Positions 13,100 through 25,339 of a DNA stretch of 64,000 bases are shown piece after piece. The translations under genes were made by a program, and so were the position numbers. The stretch is from Nautilus pompilius. Lineage: Eukaryota > Mollusca > Cephalopoda > Nautilida > Nautilidae. The stretch lies in assembly GCA_018389105.1 (NCBI GenBank), contig JACATO010001582.1, positions 85,001 through 149,000 of the forward strand, written 5' to 3'. A model generated the notes under the pieces. It did not search any database. It was not told the DNA's origin and saw nothing but the letters and a program-made list of their open reading frames with translations. How positions within the stretch are numbered: the first letter of the stretch is position 1; each line of letters begins with the position of its first letter.

Positions 13100-15720
13100 G
13101 GAAAGCTAAAGGGGCGCGCTGAATTCCTGCACAAACAGGGGTGGGTAGACGGAGTCGGCTTATTCATCATCCGCCGGTCCGGTCCGGTCCGGTCCGGCCC
13201 CTCTCTCTCTCGCTGGCTGGCCGCGCGACACGTCGTCCCGTAGATAGCAGCCAGAAGGCGCGCTACCCCCCACCTCCCTGTCTCCGCGGGGTTGGCAGTC
13301 AGCTCGTCGTCGTCCCCCCCCCACCGACTGCGAATTCCATCTCAAGTTTCCTCCCGCTAAGCGTTCTCGAGTGAGCCTCCGCACGAGATCGGCATCCGTA
13401 GTTGGCGGAGGATTTTATTTCACCGCCCTGACCGCGCTTCTCACCCATTTCCTGTCGTACTCCTCCGCCCCGCGCGCGCCCTCGCCGTAGTCTGAAGGGG
13501 CCGTATCCCAAATCCACTATTCAAACTGGGTTTACGTACGTTCTCCTAATTGACGGCGCTAATTTAACTGTGGCAGAGCGGTTGGGATAGAGAAGAGGTG
13601 CCCGCTGGTGGTGGTGGTGAGGCGCTTGGACCGGTCGGGGTTTCTCTGCCCGGCTATTAATAAGTTATGAAACATCACGTTTACTGCCATTAAATAGTCC
13701 ACGCGGTGGCTTCGGCGGATATAGCGGAACCGGTGGCTCGACGGTCGCCTAATGTGAAGTGTCACGCCACCGACAAAAGCTCCGTTCTCGCTTTAACGAA
13801 TGCGAATAATAAGCAGACGACTGGTGGTATTAAAGATACTCTTTCCCACTATCATCATCATTATTATTATTATTATACCGACAGTCTTCGAGTTTAGTTT
13901 TAATTTAGGAACCAGCGTTGTTGATTCGATGCTATTCCTCCCCCTGTATATTTAAAACAGAACATCCTTTGATACGGCCCCTCGAGCCGGCTCTCTTGTA
14001 GACTGCCGCAACTCCGTGACCCGAATGCGCAAACAATAGGAGACCTCGAGCTGACTTGAGGAGCCAGGGGCCGTCTCTCGGCGGTCGCAATTTTCCGTTA
14101 CGGCAGATCCCCCCACCCCCAGATATCGGTTACGGAGGCTTCCCCCGCAACGGACGGACGGACGGACGGACGTGCCTGCTCGCACGCAGAAGAAGAAAGG
14201 GGAGGGAGGGGGAGAGGGGTCCGCGTGGAGCGCAGAGGGAAAGCCGTTCGTGTAGAGAAACAACTCCCCCCCCCCAACCAATCCGATAAAACAGGGGGCG
14301 TTCGTTTATATTGTTCCGTGGAGGGATTGGGGGAGGGAAAGGGTCGGCTGTTAAGATCTTGTCGGCAGATCAATACGCCGGGTCGTGCGAGATCTGGCTG
14401 AAGGAGCGCTTTAATGGATTAAAAGAAAAAAAGAAGCATAAAGGCTGTTTGTGGGCGTTATAAAGGTGGAATTAAAGGCGGACAAAGACGGTTCTGTGCG
14501 TCTCTCTGTTTCTCGGCTCGTTGGGAACTTCGGCGTTGTTTGGTGGCGCGGAAGGCTGGCTGGCCGGCCGGCCGTGTCGGGACCGGGCGGGCGGCTGTGA
14601 AGAAATTTAAAGGAACAAGGACGCGGAAAAAGGGGAGAGGAAAAAAAAAAAAAAAAACGGGCGGCCGGGGTTGGTGGGGGGAGGACCCCCCCCCCCACGC
14701 TGGATATCTGCTTTTCTGTTTTTTTTTTTTAAATTTTAAGGGATAGAAGGGGAATGAATTTAGCGAAGCCGTTTTGGCCGCGCAGACTGTAACCGGATAT
14801 CGGGAGGTAATTCTTCTCGACCGGTTGGCGCTTTATGACGGCGTGACCACGTGGGAGCCAGCAGCAGCTCCGCTCTCCATCATCGCCCGTCCTCTCGGCT
14901 CGAAGCGGGGGTCCGCCCGTCTGATGTTACCCTCGTGTGTGTGTGTGTAGGGGAAGGAGGTAGGTAGGTCGCAGAGTGATTAATGAAGATAAGTCGAGCA
15001 CGGCCCGGACCTGCCGCCGAGAGAACGATGATGCCTACACCGGTCAGCCTCCCATAACAGACGCTAATTGACAGTCTCCGTTTTGCGCAGATCTCTTATT
15101 TTATTGGGGGGGGGAGCGGAGAGGCAGAGACAGACAGAGAGAGAGAGAGGTCTTTTCTTTTTCTTTTTTTCCTACTAATTCATTTTCCCCTCGAGATTTT
15201 AAAAAAAAGTAATAAAAAAAAAAAGAGAGAAGAAAGTGCAATTCTATACCTAGCGAGACGATTACGGAGCGGCCTTCGTCTGGCTTATCAATCACGCTCG
15301 GGGAAAAAATCAGCTGTGTTCCCCCACCCCTCCAGTCCGCTAATTTCCATCCTCGGCAACGAACCGGGCGTCGACAGTAACCCGGAACCGCTGAAAGTGG
15401 GGCCGGACGGGGGTAGAAGCCGACCAACCTTCCGGGCGTTGATTCTCGCGGCTTTGTTGAAAATGTATGCCGCCCACCTTCTCGTTTCGAGACTCGGCAG
15501 GTAATAAATTAGTTGGGACAGGTGAGGGTGGTTGGCAGGATATTTCGGAGAACCACTACGCCGTCATTTAGCGAGATTGCCAAAGCCGGTGAAATCAGGG
15601 TGCAGGCAAGAAAAGCCAACGTAAGTAACATCAGGATGAGGGGTGGGATGTGTGCTATTATTATCCCGAAGTTAGGGTATCAGAAGGGCGGCGGCAGCTC
15701 CTTCCACGTTTGATGGAGCG
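13100..15720. promoter_or_regulatory. GC- and CpG-rich block, candidate regulatory region
   Basis: This block has visibly more CpG than most of the window. It contains small GC microsatellites: five GGTCC units at about 13172-13198 and GGAC repeats at about 14152-14173. Long C or G runs also occur. Homeodomain-type TAAT words (CTAATTGACGGCGCTAAT near 13545, GATTAATGAAG near 14980) are interspersed. No exon with convincing homology was found. It could be a CpG island next to an unseen gene, or simply a GC-rich repeat-prone region. Confidence 0.3.
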
Positions 15721-15965
15721 GTACTGATCGTGGTGAGTGGGTACGCTCAGCAATGTCGGAATAACAATAATAAATACTAGCATGGTTTATTGTGGTGGTG
15801 ACAATCATTGATTTTCGTTTCACCTTATTTTTATTAAATGCAAGAAAGTAGAGAGTGAGTCCCGTCGAGTAGGTTTAGAAAGCTAGATAGAGGGAATAAA
15901 GAGGGCGCGGATAAAGTTAAAGGTCTTGGTAATGCCTTTCCTGAGGCTTAGCGGTTTAAGCTGAG
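15721..15965. other. Unassigned DNA
   Basis: No feature recognised between the GC-rich block and the CRE/GA array. Confidence 0.4.
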
Positions 15966-16335
15966 AGAGAGATGCCATCAGTACAGAGAGATGACGTCAG
16001 TACAGACAGAGAGTGATGACGTCAGCACAGACAGAGACAGAGAGAGATGACGTCAGTACAGAGAGAGACAGAGAGAGATGACGTCAGTACAGACAGAGAG
16101 AGATGCCGTCAGTACAGAGAAATAAAGAGAGAGATGACGTCAGTACAGACAGAGAGTGATGACGTCAGTACAGAGAGAGACAGAGAGAGATGACGTCAGT
16201 ACAGACAGAGAGTGATGACGTCAGCACAGACAGAGACAGAGAGAGATGACGTCAGTACAGAGAGAGACAGAGAGAGATGACGTCAGTACAGAGAGAGACA
16301 GAGAGAGATGACGTCAGTACAGACAGAGAGAGATC
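15966..16335 (+). repeat. CRE/GA minisatellite, locus 2
   Basis: A tandem array whose units contain TGACGTCAGTACAGAGAGAG or a close variant. Unit lengths alternate around 25 and 31 bp. I count 11 exact TGACGTCA palindromes between 15992 and 16317, plus two variants (GCCATCA near 15973, GCCGTCA near 16104). The linkers are GA/CAGA-rich and vary in length, while the octamer plus GTAC or GCAC is almost invariant. No gene was seen on either side. Confidence 0.95.
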
Positions 16336-17404
16336 CATATAGAAAACAAAATGGTTGGATTTGACGTCGCAGTCTTTCCTACGTGGTTAAATCTGGTATT
16401 CTAATTACTCTGCAAGGCCGCCATCTCACGATCTGAATGGTGAGCAAGCGATCGAGACTTCAAGTTGCGTCACTGCCACCAAAGACCTCGGTCAGGGTTT
16501 GGAAATGATCGACGCCAGTAAACAGGTGGAGCACTTCCGACGCCGTCGCTGTGTTTTCCGTTGAAGCAGGAAACAGGGTGGAGTTCTGGTTTGCATTGGC
16601 GCATCAGCAGCGACCGGTGTAGATCAGAATCCCGGCCCGAGCCAGGCTCAGGTTAGGTTACGAGAGGGCTTATTTATTGACGGTACCAGCAGAACTCCTT
16701 AACGGTGTTTTCCGATTCGTTTATTTGAACATCTCCAGGTTCAGAGTTGAAAGCTACGCGTTCTTACGATAGACGGAAGAGGCACCAATCTGTTTACTCT
16801 TTGGAAGTGAGACGAGTCAGTTGGTGCTCCTCCGACTAGGACTAAACTAAGGTATGGACGGCACGTCAGTGGCGGGGGGGGGGACGGAGGATGCTGAGCG
16901 AGATAGATCTCTTATCGAATACCTCTTCAGAAGATTCTTCCGACGAGAAGATTTTGGTTTTAAAGGCAGCAGCAGAATGAAAAGCGAGACTAAAAAAGAC
17001 AAAAATGCAAGATCTCGATATGGAAGACCCCCCTCCCCTCGTACTTAACGAAATAGAAGAAACAAATAAGAATGAGGCGGTTAACGAGAGTAGAGGCCAT
17101 TATAAAACAACAACAACAACAAGAAATGATCGAGTAGTGAACGATATGAAATGGTACAAATGTGCGACCCGCGTGCTAACGGTTTACTTCTCCAATCTAA
17201 TTTATGGACGTGATCACGCTATCTACAGAACCACTATTTTCCTTTTTAATGGAAAAAAAAAACCCAGAAGACGTGAAACAATCGTGAACGACATCTAATA
17301 AGCTGCATGTTTTAGAGCTGTGTGCTTATTGAGCATTCAGTGAGATCGTTCACCGCGTTGGCATCGATTTTGTGGGTAATCGAATAAACTAAAATGATTT
17401 CTCA
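16336..17404. other. Unassigned DNA between two CRE arrays
   Basis: No exon recognised. A lone TGACGTCGC half-match lies near 16360 and a CAA run near 17106-17120. Confidence 0.4.
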
Positions 17405-18600
17405 AATATCTCTCTCTACTGACGTCATACCATTCCCCCCTCTCTCTTTTTAATGACGTCATCCCTCTCTCATCTCTGTACTGATGTCATATCTCTTTCT
17501 ACTGACGTCATACCATTCCCCCCTCTCTCTTTTTATGACGTCATATCTCTCTGATCTCTTACTAATGTCATATCTCTTTCTACTGACGTCATACCATTCC
17601 CCCTCTCTCTTTTTAATGACGTCATCCCTCTCTCATCTCTGTACTGATGTCATATCTCTTTTCTACTGACGTCATACCATTCCCCCCTCTCTCTTTTATT
17701 GACGTCATATCTCTCTGATGATCTCTGTACTGATGTCATATCTCTTTCTACTGACGTCATACCATTCCCCCCTCTCTCTTTTTAATGACGTCATATCTCT
17801 CTGATCTCTGTACTGATGTCATATCTCTTTCTACTGACGTCATACCATTCCCCCCTCTCTCTTTTTAATGACGTCATATCTCTCTGATCTCTGTACTGAT
17901 GTCATATCTCTTTCTACTGACGTCATACCATTCCCCCCTCTCTCTTTTTAATGACGTCATCCCTCTCTCATCTCTGTACTGATGTCATATCTCTTTCTAC
18001 TGACGTCATACCATTCCCCCCTCTCTCTTTTTAATGACGTCATATCTCTCTGATCTCTGTACTGATGTCATATCTCTTTCTACTGACGTCATACCATTCC
18101 CCCTCTCTCTTTTTAATGACGTCATCCCTCTCTCATCTCTGTACTGATGTCATATCTCTTTCTATTGACGTCATACCATTCCCCCCTCTCTCTTTTTAAT
18201 GACGTCATCCCTCTCTCATCTCTGTACTGATGTCATATCTCTTTCTACTGACGTCATACCATTCCACATCTCTCTTTTTATTGACGTCATATCTCTCTGA
18301 TCTCTGTACTGATGTCATATCTCTTTCTACTGACGTCATACCATTCCCCCTCTCTCTTTTTAATGACGTCATATCTCTCTGATCTCTGTACTGATGTCAT
18401 ATCTCTTTCTACTGACGTCATACCATTCCCCCTCTCTCTTTTTAATGACGTCATCCCTCTCTCATCTCTGTACTGATGTCATATCTCTTTCTACTGACGT
18501 CATACCATTCCACATCTCTCTTTTTATTGACGTCATATCTCTCTGATCTCTGTACTGATGTCATATCTCTCTCTACTGACGTCATATCGTCCGCTCACTT
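17405..18600 (-). repeat. 83-bp composite CRE/CT satellite, about 14 copies
   Basis: Each 82-84 bp unit has three CRE-class sites: GTACTGATGTCAT, then CTACTGACGTCATACCATTC, a C/CT run, and finally TTTTTAATGACGTCAT. Copies of the first site lie near 17481, 17563, 17644, 17728 and onward to 18556. By eye there are 29 exact TGACGTCA octamers in about 1.2 kb. Two subtypes alternate irregularly, CATCCCTCTCTCATCTC and CATATCTCTCTGATCTC. On the minus strand the core reads TGACGTCAGTAC, so this is the same family as the 16, 47 and 62 kb loci in reverse orientation. Confidence 0.95.
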
Positions 18601-21600
18601 TTCTTTCTCTCCTCTCTCTTTGTATTGACGTGATACTGTCTTACCAACGGTCAAGCCAACTACCACTTGATTCAGTTTCTCGTCCAAGTAGCTTTGATTC
18701 AGAGCCAATTTTTAATTGTATAATTTTTAGATAAGGCGGACGGTTGCAAGAAGGTGATCTGGCATTGGATCGTGTCAAAAACAGAAAAATAGAAAGAAGA
18801 AAAAAAAAAGACAGGTTGTTTGTTCACTGGCTTCTGTCGGTGATTTAGTAAACAAAACTCTTCGTAAAACAGCATTTTTCTTCTGTCTTCTCCCCAACCC
18901 CGACCTTCCTTACGAACAGCGTGTGACGCCATGTTCGGCAGCCAAAAAGCTCCTTGGCGCCATTGCTGATTAACAGAGTACTTTGCGAGAAAGGGTGCCT
19001 GTAGAGGGTCACCTGATGCCTTTCTGGGCTGATGAGAAGAGTGGCGCCACCTTTTGCCACGTTCAGGCACGCCAAACGAGCCGTCACGGACGTAGTCTGC
19101 TGGCGAGTGTTTGGCCTGTAGCGGAGTTCAGGCCGCTACATTCCGTCGCTGTGAGCTCCTTTGTCTATCGTTCCACTAAGATCTCATCAGCTGCGATAAA
19201 CAGTCGCGTCTTCTCTCATTCCTCCGAGCGAAAGCATTCATCGTGCGGACGTAAGCGACATCTTTAAATTAAGCATTTCGTACCGGGCATTAAATACACA
19301 TTTTAATTTCCTTTTTCTTTTAACCGTTAAAACTATTATTTTTTTCTTGCGATCTCCATATCGATCTTTTGTCTCTATAGTTACTCACCCATTTCGCCAG
19401 AAACTGCCCCTTTCGGAGATACGGGTATAGAGGCAGGTGGCGCTCGCGCCGCGACTATCGAACATGGCCCTACCGGACGGACTGATCTAGGAACCTTCAT
19501 CTCACTAAAAGACAAAGCCTTATATTCACAACGGGTAATTTTTAAAGCAAATCGAGTCGTAATTTCTGCGGTACTGTCGGTTTTCATACCACCAACGTTT
19601 GTCGGTTCCATCCGCTCTCTTAGCAGTCAGTAATTCTATAATGTTATTCCATGCCATTTATTTATTGTGTACATTAAGCGAAAAGACAATCAATCTCGCT
19701 TGGCATCATTATTGATGAATAATTTTTAAAAGAAACAGAAGAAAGTAACTGTATTAAAAATGGCTTCGTTCATGTTCCTAATATTAATTCTCTCACTCTT
19801 ACATATTTGATATTCTATTCCTTTAAATCGATTTTATTTAACATAAATGACCGTGACGCGCAGTTGGCCATTTAAAGCAAGGGAGACAATTCTGTTTTAA
19901 AATTCTAAGATAACACAACGTTCAGTTTCTTCTCCCCCTCACCCTGGTAAATGCATAAATTGATAAGCAGCAGCTTTGTACTGACAAAAAATATTATTAA
20001 TCATCGTCAAACTCAAGGGGAAATGCACCCGCTTATTAGCATGCGCTGGTATTCTATTTTTGCTAGCGGGATTTGACGGTTAAAAAGTTATTTTTTGATT
20101 TACTCCGAAGCAATCTACTGAAATAGATCAATCGCGGATTCAGTCGTATTGTATCGATCTGCGCCGGTTAATAGACAGTAGACTGACTGAAGATGACCGA
20201 GTGAAACTCCTGAAGCGGACAATCAGGACTATTCGATGTCAAGCAGTGACGTCACTCTTGATTAAAAGGAAAGTTATCAGTACTTTATCTTTAATAACTG
20301 CCGTAAAGCACTGGAGAATAAAAGAAATTAATGTCATATAGTTATCACCTAAAGACGGTCTTATGGTTCTTTATGATAGTCATTAAAGATGAAATGCAAA
20401 TGACATTAGGCTCAGTGCACTCCTTGACTTTTAGTGTCTAATGTCCACGTTTATATCTAAATGGAATTAGGATAAACAATAAGTAAATAAAGAAATCATG
20501 AACTTAAGTATATTCTGTTTCAGTAACTTTAAAAAAAAAGAAATGACAATTGGTCTAAAAGCAGGAAAATGTTTTTTTTGTGTTTGATATTTATCCCACA
20601 GAAGGAAAACCATCAACAGCGTACCTTTAAATCTCAAACTTCTTTCTGAAGACCTTTCAGCACAAATGTACCCGATATATAATCCGGGTGCCGAAAATAG
20701 TAGATAAGCAGATCGGATCTGTCAGATGTGACATTAGGGCTAGTTTTTGTTTTTGTTTTTTTATCTACGACCACAATAATTGGTACTTGTAGCGGGCTCG
20801 AAGAGCCAACCGTATGTGAAAGAAGCTGTGTATTTAATTATAGCAGTTTTCCTTCTTCTGCGCCTGGTGTGGGCGGAGACTCGACATGTCTGAAACACTA
20901 AGTTCACGTACGCACACCGTGAAAAACGTCTGGTGGGTTTGTCTCAGATATCTTTGTTCGTCTGTCTCCTTTCTCCTCCCCTCCGTCTGTCTGTCTCCTT
21001 CGCGCGTGACTTTGTCTTTGTTTTCTCCTTCTCTCTCTCTCTCTCTTCTCTCTTCATCGTCGTCTTTTCTTTAACAATCTACATGTGCATTTCTACTGTA
21101 TACCTGTATATACGGCCAATTAAATCTTTAATACACCTATGTTGAAACAACCCTAGAGGTTTTGAAAACGTAGTTAGGAACGCATTTCTTTCGGCTATCT
21201 ACATTCACTAATACTTGAGGTCATAATTACAAATTATCTAAAATTCCTGCACGATTAGATATCAGGGGGGGGAGACATGATAAATTACCAACAAGCGTGG
21301 ATAATAAGAGGGATAGTATTAATTGTAGTGCACAGAATAAAGCTTAGCTATCATATTTAAAAAAGGAATGGTCGACATTTATAATTAATATTTTGCTCAA
21401 AGTGCTCATTGTTATGTATATCTTAATTTAAAAGCAGCTTAAACTTATTATTTTGTTTCTTAAAATCATTTCGTATCTGCTTTTGTTCGCGCCAGGGTTG
21501 GTAATACGAAGAAGCTGGTAGTACCAGGCTGAAAAGTCAGTGACTTGGTTCATTTGCAACTTTTCCCCGTTAACTTCTGCCAATCGGAATGATTATCCCA

Positions 21601-23439
21601 CCCAAGGAGTTCTCAGTATACAGGGCCCAATACTCGGTTGAACACGACCAGATAAAGGCTAATTGAAAAGGGGAAAGACATAAATATATGCGCTGCATCA
21701 AATATCAAGTTTCTATTAATGAAACCCCCCCCCCAACTCTTCATTCGGCGATTAGGGGAGGGCGACGCCCCTGTACTGTACGTAACCCAAGTCAAAAGGC
21801 CCTGGAGAAAGGTCTTGTGTAAAAGGGGAGAATGGGTGGGCGAGGGGTCCGCGCGAATGGGTTGAAGCGAAATATAAAATCCGTCTCGTCTGAAAAGAGT
21901 TAAGGTTAATCTTCTGGCCAAGCGTAGCCTTGGAAGAAATGACGGCGTTAATTGGGTTCCGGGCGCAAGGGGGCGCTAGCGCTCTTCCGCCATTAGAAAA
22001 GCTGGGTTTTTTTTTTTAAATAATAGAGAAAGAACCTAAAAAATAACTGTCGTGACTGACGGGAGAGAGAGAATTCTGAAGCCCAACACCGTCGATCGTG
22101 CTAGAAGATCGCCGCCTGGACGGCTGCCAGCCTGCCAGCCAGCGGAGTGTTGATCCGGGGTCCGCCGCCTCCCCTGGTGGCGAATTTCCGTGTCGCGGTT
22201 GGAACCGAATTCAAGATTTCTAAATAAACTGCAGGAAACAAACGAGACAATCCGTAAACCTGTCTTCCCGGCGCCTCGGCCGCCCTGCGATAGAGATTTA
22301 TTCCGCCGGTCCGGCGCTTAGATCGCCGTACGGGATAGGAAACGTCACACACACACACATCCCCATCCTCCTCCTGTTCCGTCGCCTTCTCTCCGCCTGT
22401 GACGGTACGCTATAAACGTGGCTAATGCGAGGAAGAAGAGTTTGAGAGTTTTCCCTCTCCCGGCCGAACATTTGAAGCAGAAGAAAGAAGAGTCGGGCTG
22501 TATGGAAGCCTTATTCTTACGATAGCTCCCCCCTCATTAAGGTTTGCTTCGTTAAACTCCTTGTCCGGCTAATCAAGAAAAGAACAGAAAGTCGTCTCTG
22601 TTTCTCCATCATCTTCAGCGACTGCTACAAGGAATCAGGAGCCCATCTCTACGTGGTATGAATAATATATCTTATATTTAGATTTCCGTTACTGGAATCT
22701 TAATATAGCCTTTTAGAACACGCGGCTCAAACGTGGAATCCAAATTAAGTAAAGAATATAGTAGATATCTTGAAGAAGGAGGTCGGGCAGTCAGCCGGCC
22801 TTCAGCAGAATAGTCCGGATCTCAGTTACGGGGATAAGCTAAGTAGCTCCGGGTTCGTGACGGAAGCCTTTAAATTTCTTTTCTTTTTTTTTTTAATGGA
22901 AAAAACAACAACAACAACAACAGAGATTTAAGCTCGATTTTCTTCTCATACCGATGACCAGCGCGTAAATTACTTATTGCCGAATGTAAGATAAAACAAG
23001 AAACTCCGCCACTGGGTCGTCATCTTCTATCCCCCCCTCCCCAAGGGGGAAAGGGGTTCATCGCAGGAACCGAATACGGCAAATACTTCAAAAGAATAGG
23101 AGCCAGGTATTCACGTTTAGGCAAACAGGGATCTGTACAAGTTTTAAAAATTCTGCTTCCATGTCTACATTATATCTAGAAAAGATTGGGGCTTTTTTAT
23201 ATAAAGGAATGCAATTCTTGACGTTTTGTATCCCTTTATTTGCATAATTTTGGTTATTGCGTTTACAAGACTACTTTGCACACACACACATATATACTCA
23301 TTGTGTATAACTTGCGGTGTGTAATTCAGGTAGCCTCTACATAGTCACGTGACGTCCTGCTTCCTTCGACAAACCGTGAACTGCTTCAACGCTTCCGGGA
23401 ACGGTCGGCGTGAACCTCACTATACCGACCAGTGACCAA
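18601..23439. other. Long unassigned stretch
   Basis: No exon recognised. It contains an isolated CRE (GTGACGTCAC, 20246-20255) and a CT-rich run at about 21020-21060. A CpG-rich patch lies at 22080-22430 and an (AAC)n tract near 22905-22922. The overlapping open frames on both strands at about 18700-19270 have no domain I know. Confidence 0.4.
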
Positions 23440-23530
23440 CCAACCCGTTCTAGCGAGAGATTCGAACCGGTGAGGGGACTTTGCGAAACGTCACGAAGCG
23501 CGTAACCAGGTAACAAACAGTTACCAAAAG
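23440..23530 (-). mobile_element. tRNA-like SINE head, antisense
   Basis: The minus strand reads CCTGGTTACGCGCTTC (A-box region, plus-strand 23497-23513). It then reads CCGGTTCGAATCTCTCGC (B-box region, plus-strand 23453-23470). GGTTCGAATC matches the Pol III B-box consensus closely. The cloverleaf is not convincing enough for a functional tRNA. It abuts the long CA tract, which may be its decayed tail or coincidence. Confidence 0.5.
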
Positions 23531-23546
23531 CTTCAGCGGTGAAGGA

Positions 23547-23547
<1 letters not shown>

Positions 23548-23609
<62 letters not shown>
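23548..23609 (+). repeat. (CA)n microsatellite, about 31 units
   Basis: An uninterrupted CA run. The minus-strand poly-Cys/Val frame through it is an artefact. Confidence 0.97.
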
Positions 23610-23612
<3 letters not shown>

Positions 23613-25339
23613 CCTCCTTTTCCAACTCCCGTCAGCCCACAATATGAGCTGCGCTTTATCAGCGTCAGTCAGCTGCTTATTCGCGCGCCGATACCACCCC
23701 TTCCTTTCTGGCGGCCTTCCGGTCGCGCCGGTAGGGATGAGCCAACGAACAGGTGGCTGCACGATTGGATGAAGGTTTTATAGACATCGGTGGTACTAAG
23801 ACCACCACCCCCCCCCCCGGGCCGGCCGCCTCCATCCATAGCCGGCCAAGTTAAATCCGAGCCTTTATAACCGCAACGAGAAGAATCGGTACGGACCGAG
23901 AAAATCCAACTAGTAAGTAAACAATGTTTGTGAATGTCAGGGTATGGTTGAACCGCGAATACGCTCTCAGACTTAGATCTAGAAAATAAATGGGAAAAGG
24001 TCGAAGATTCCGACAACAACATTAACAAATATATATAGAAACTTCCGTTCACCCTCTAAAATCTCAACTGTGGATGTCTTTCGCCTTTTTTTCTTCTTCC
24101 ATAATTAGAATTTTTCGATGTTATGAGTGAAAAAAGTTTCCATGTAAAAGAAAAAAACAAACTTTTAAAGGTTAAAATGTGCATTCTTGATTTCCAACAT
24201 TTCCAAACAAGAAAGCAGAAAGATGGATAATTAAATAAATAACATAAGCAAGGGGTTGTGTGTGTGCCTTTCCAGAGGGAAAAGAACTCTCCAGGCGGGG
24301 AGATTTATTCCTAATCACTGTTAAACAGATCAGATTTTTCGCATCTGCCGACGTCTCTCGCGTTTGGGGAAATGCGATGTGTCACCGACTTCCCCACCTA
24401 TCACTGAGATACGGGAAGGCGTGTGTGTGTGTGTGTGTGTGTGTGGTGTCTCTAATGGTGGACGGCAAAATGATGTAATGCGCAAAAGCAAGATTCTAGA
24501 CGTCGATAGAAATTAGAAAACCAGTTTCCGGTTAAACGGGCACCTGGCACTCGTAGTATGTATGGCTTCCCTTTCTCGGGTCCAGGATATCTTTAGGTAG
24601 ACGGAAAGCAAAAACGAGAGTAATAATACATTTTTTTTTAAAAATTAAACGTAAATAGACGGTAACGACGGTTTTTTTTAAAAAAAATAATAATAATAAT
24701 ACAGCCGGACCAACATTGGTTTCGAAAAAAAAAAGGAAGAGCTTACAGGAGAACTAAAGAAGCCTAGTACCACGTGGGAACAGAGATAGGGGGGGTGTCT
24801 GATTGAACGCAGTCATCCTGAGTAAAATTGAAAGTAAAGTTACACGCTGTCGGTGGGTAAATAAGCGAGAGCTCTGCGCGCGCACAAGTTGCAGGTGTTC
24901 GCGCCTGAGTATATTAACTTCATACTGCTGATTTATTGACGGAAGCTTCCACGTCCAGCCGGATCTGCGAAGTCCTCTTTTCACACCTTGGTTATAATAA
25001 TGGGCCGCCTCGCTCGCTCACGAGTCGCTGGCGCAGAGTAATCAGACCAGACGTGAGGGGAAGCGTTCGCGTCTCTTCGGGTTCAGCGGGGGGGGGGGGG
25101 GTCGCCGATCCGAGCAAATAAACAAGAAGAATTTTAAAAATGCTGGATTATTGCTCGCTTATTTAAAAAGAAAATAAACTGGGCGTTGTATACATGTGTG
25201 TCTGTATCCACATCCACAACACACGTGCACACTAGCACACCCTAAAAACGTTAGTACTCTCCAACACTAACAACACACAATGTCCATAACACTCACTCAA
25301 ATATTCTGTCTAGCACAGTGCATGTTCTCAAACATTCGT
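23610..25339. other. Unassigned DNA with G/C runs
   Basis: No gene recognised. It contains a C10-plus run followed by GGGCCGGCCG near 23810, a GT run near 24420-24446, and a G12-13 run near 25088. The CpG-rich sequence at 24950-25110 shows no exon. Confidence 0.4.

Noticed and set aside
18699..19267. Overlapping 123- and 94-codon frames on opposite strands
   Set aside because: Neither shows any domain or motif, and mutual overlap is expected of chance frames.
23337..23609. Cys-rich secreted peptide
   Set aside because: The Cys-Val run is only the CA microsatellite read on the minus strand.
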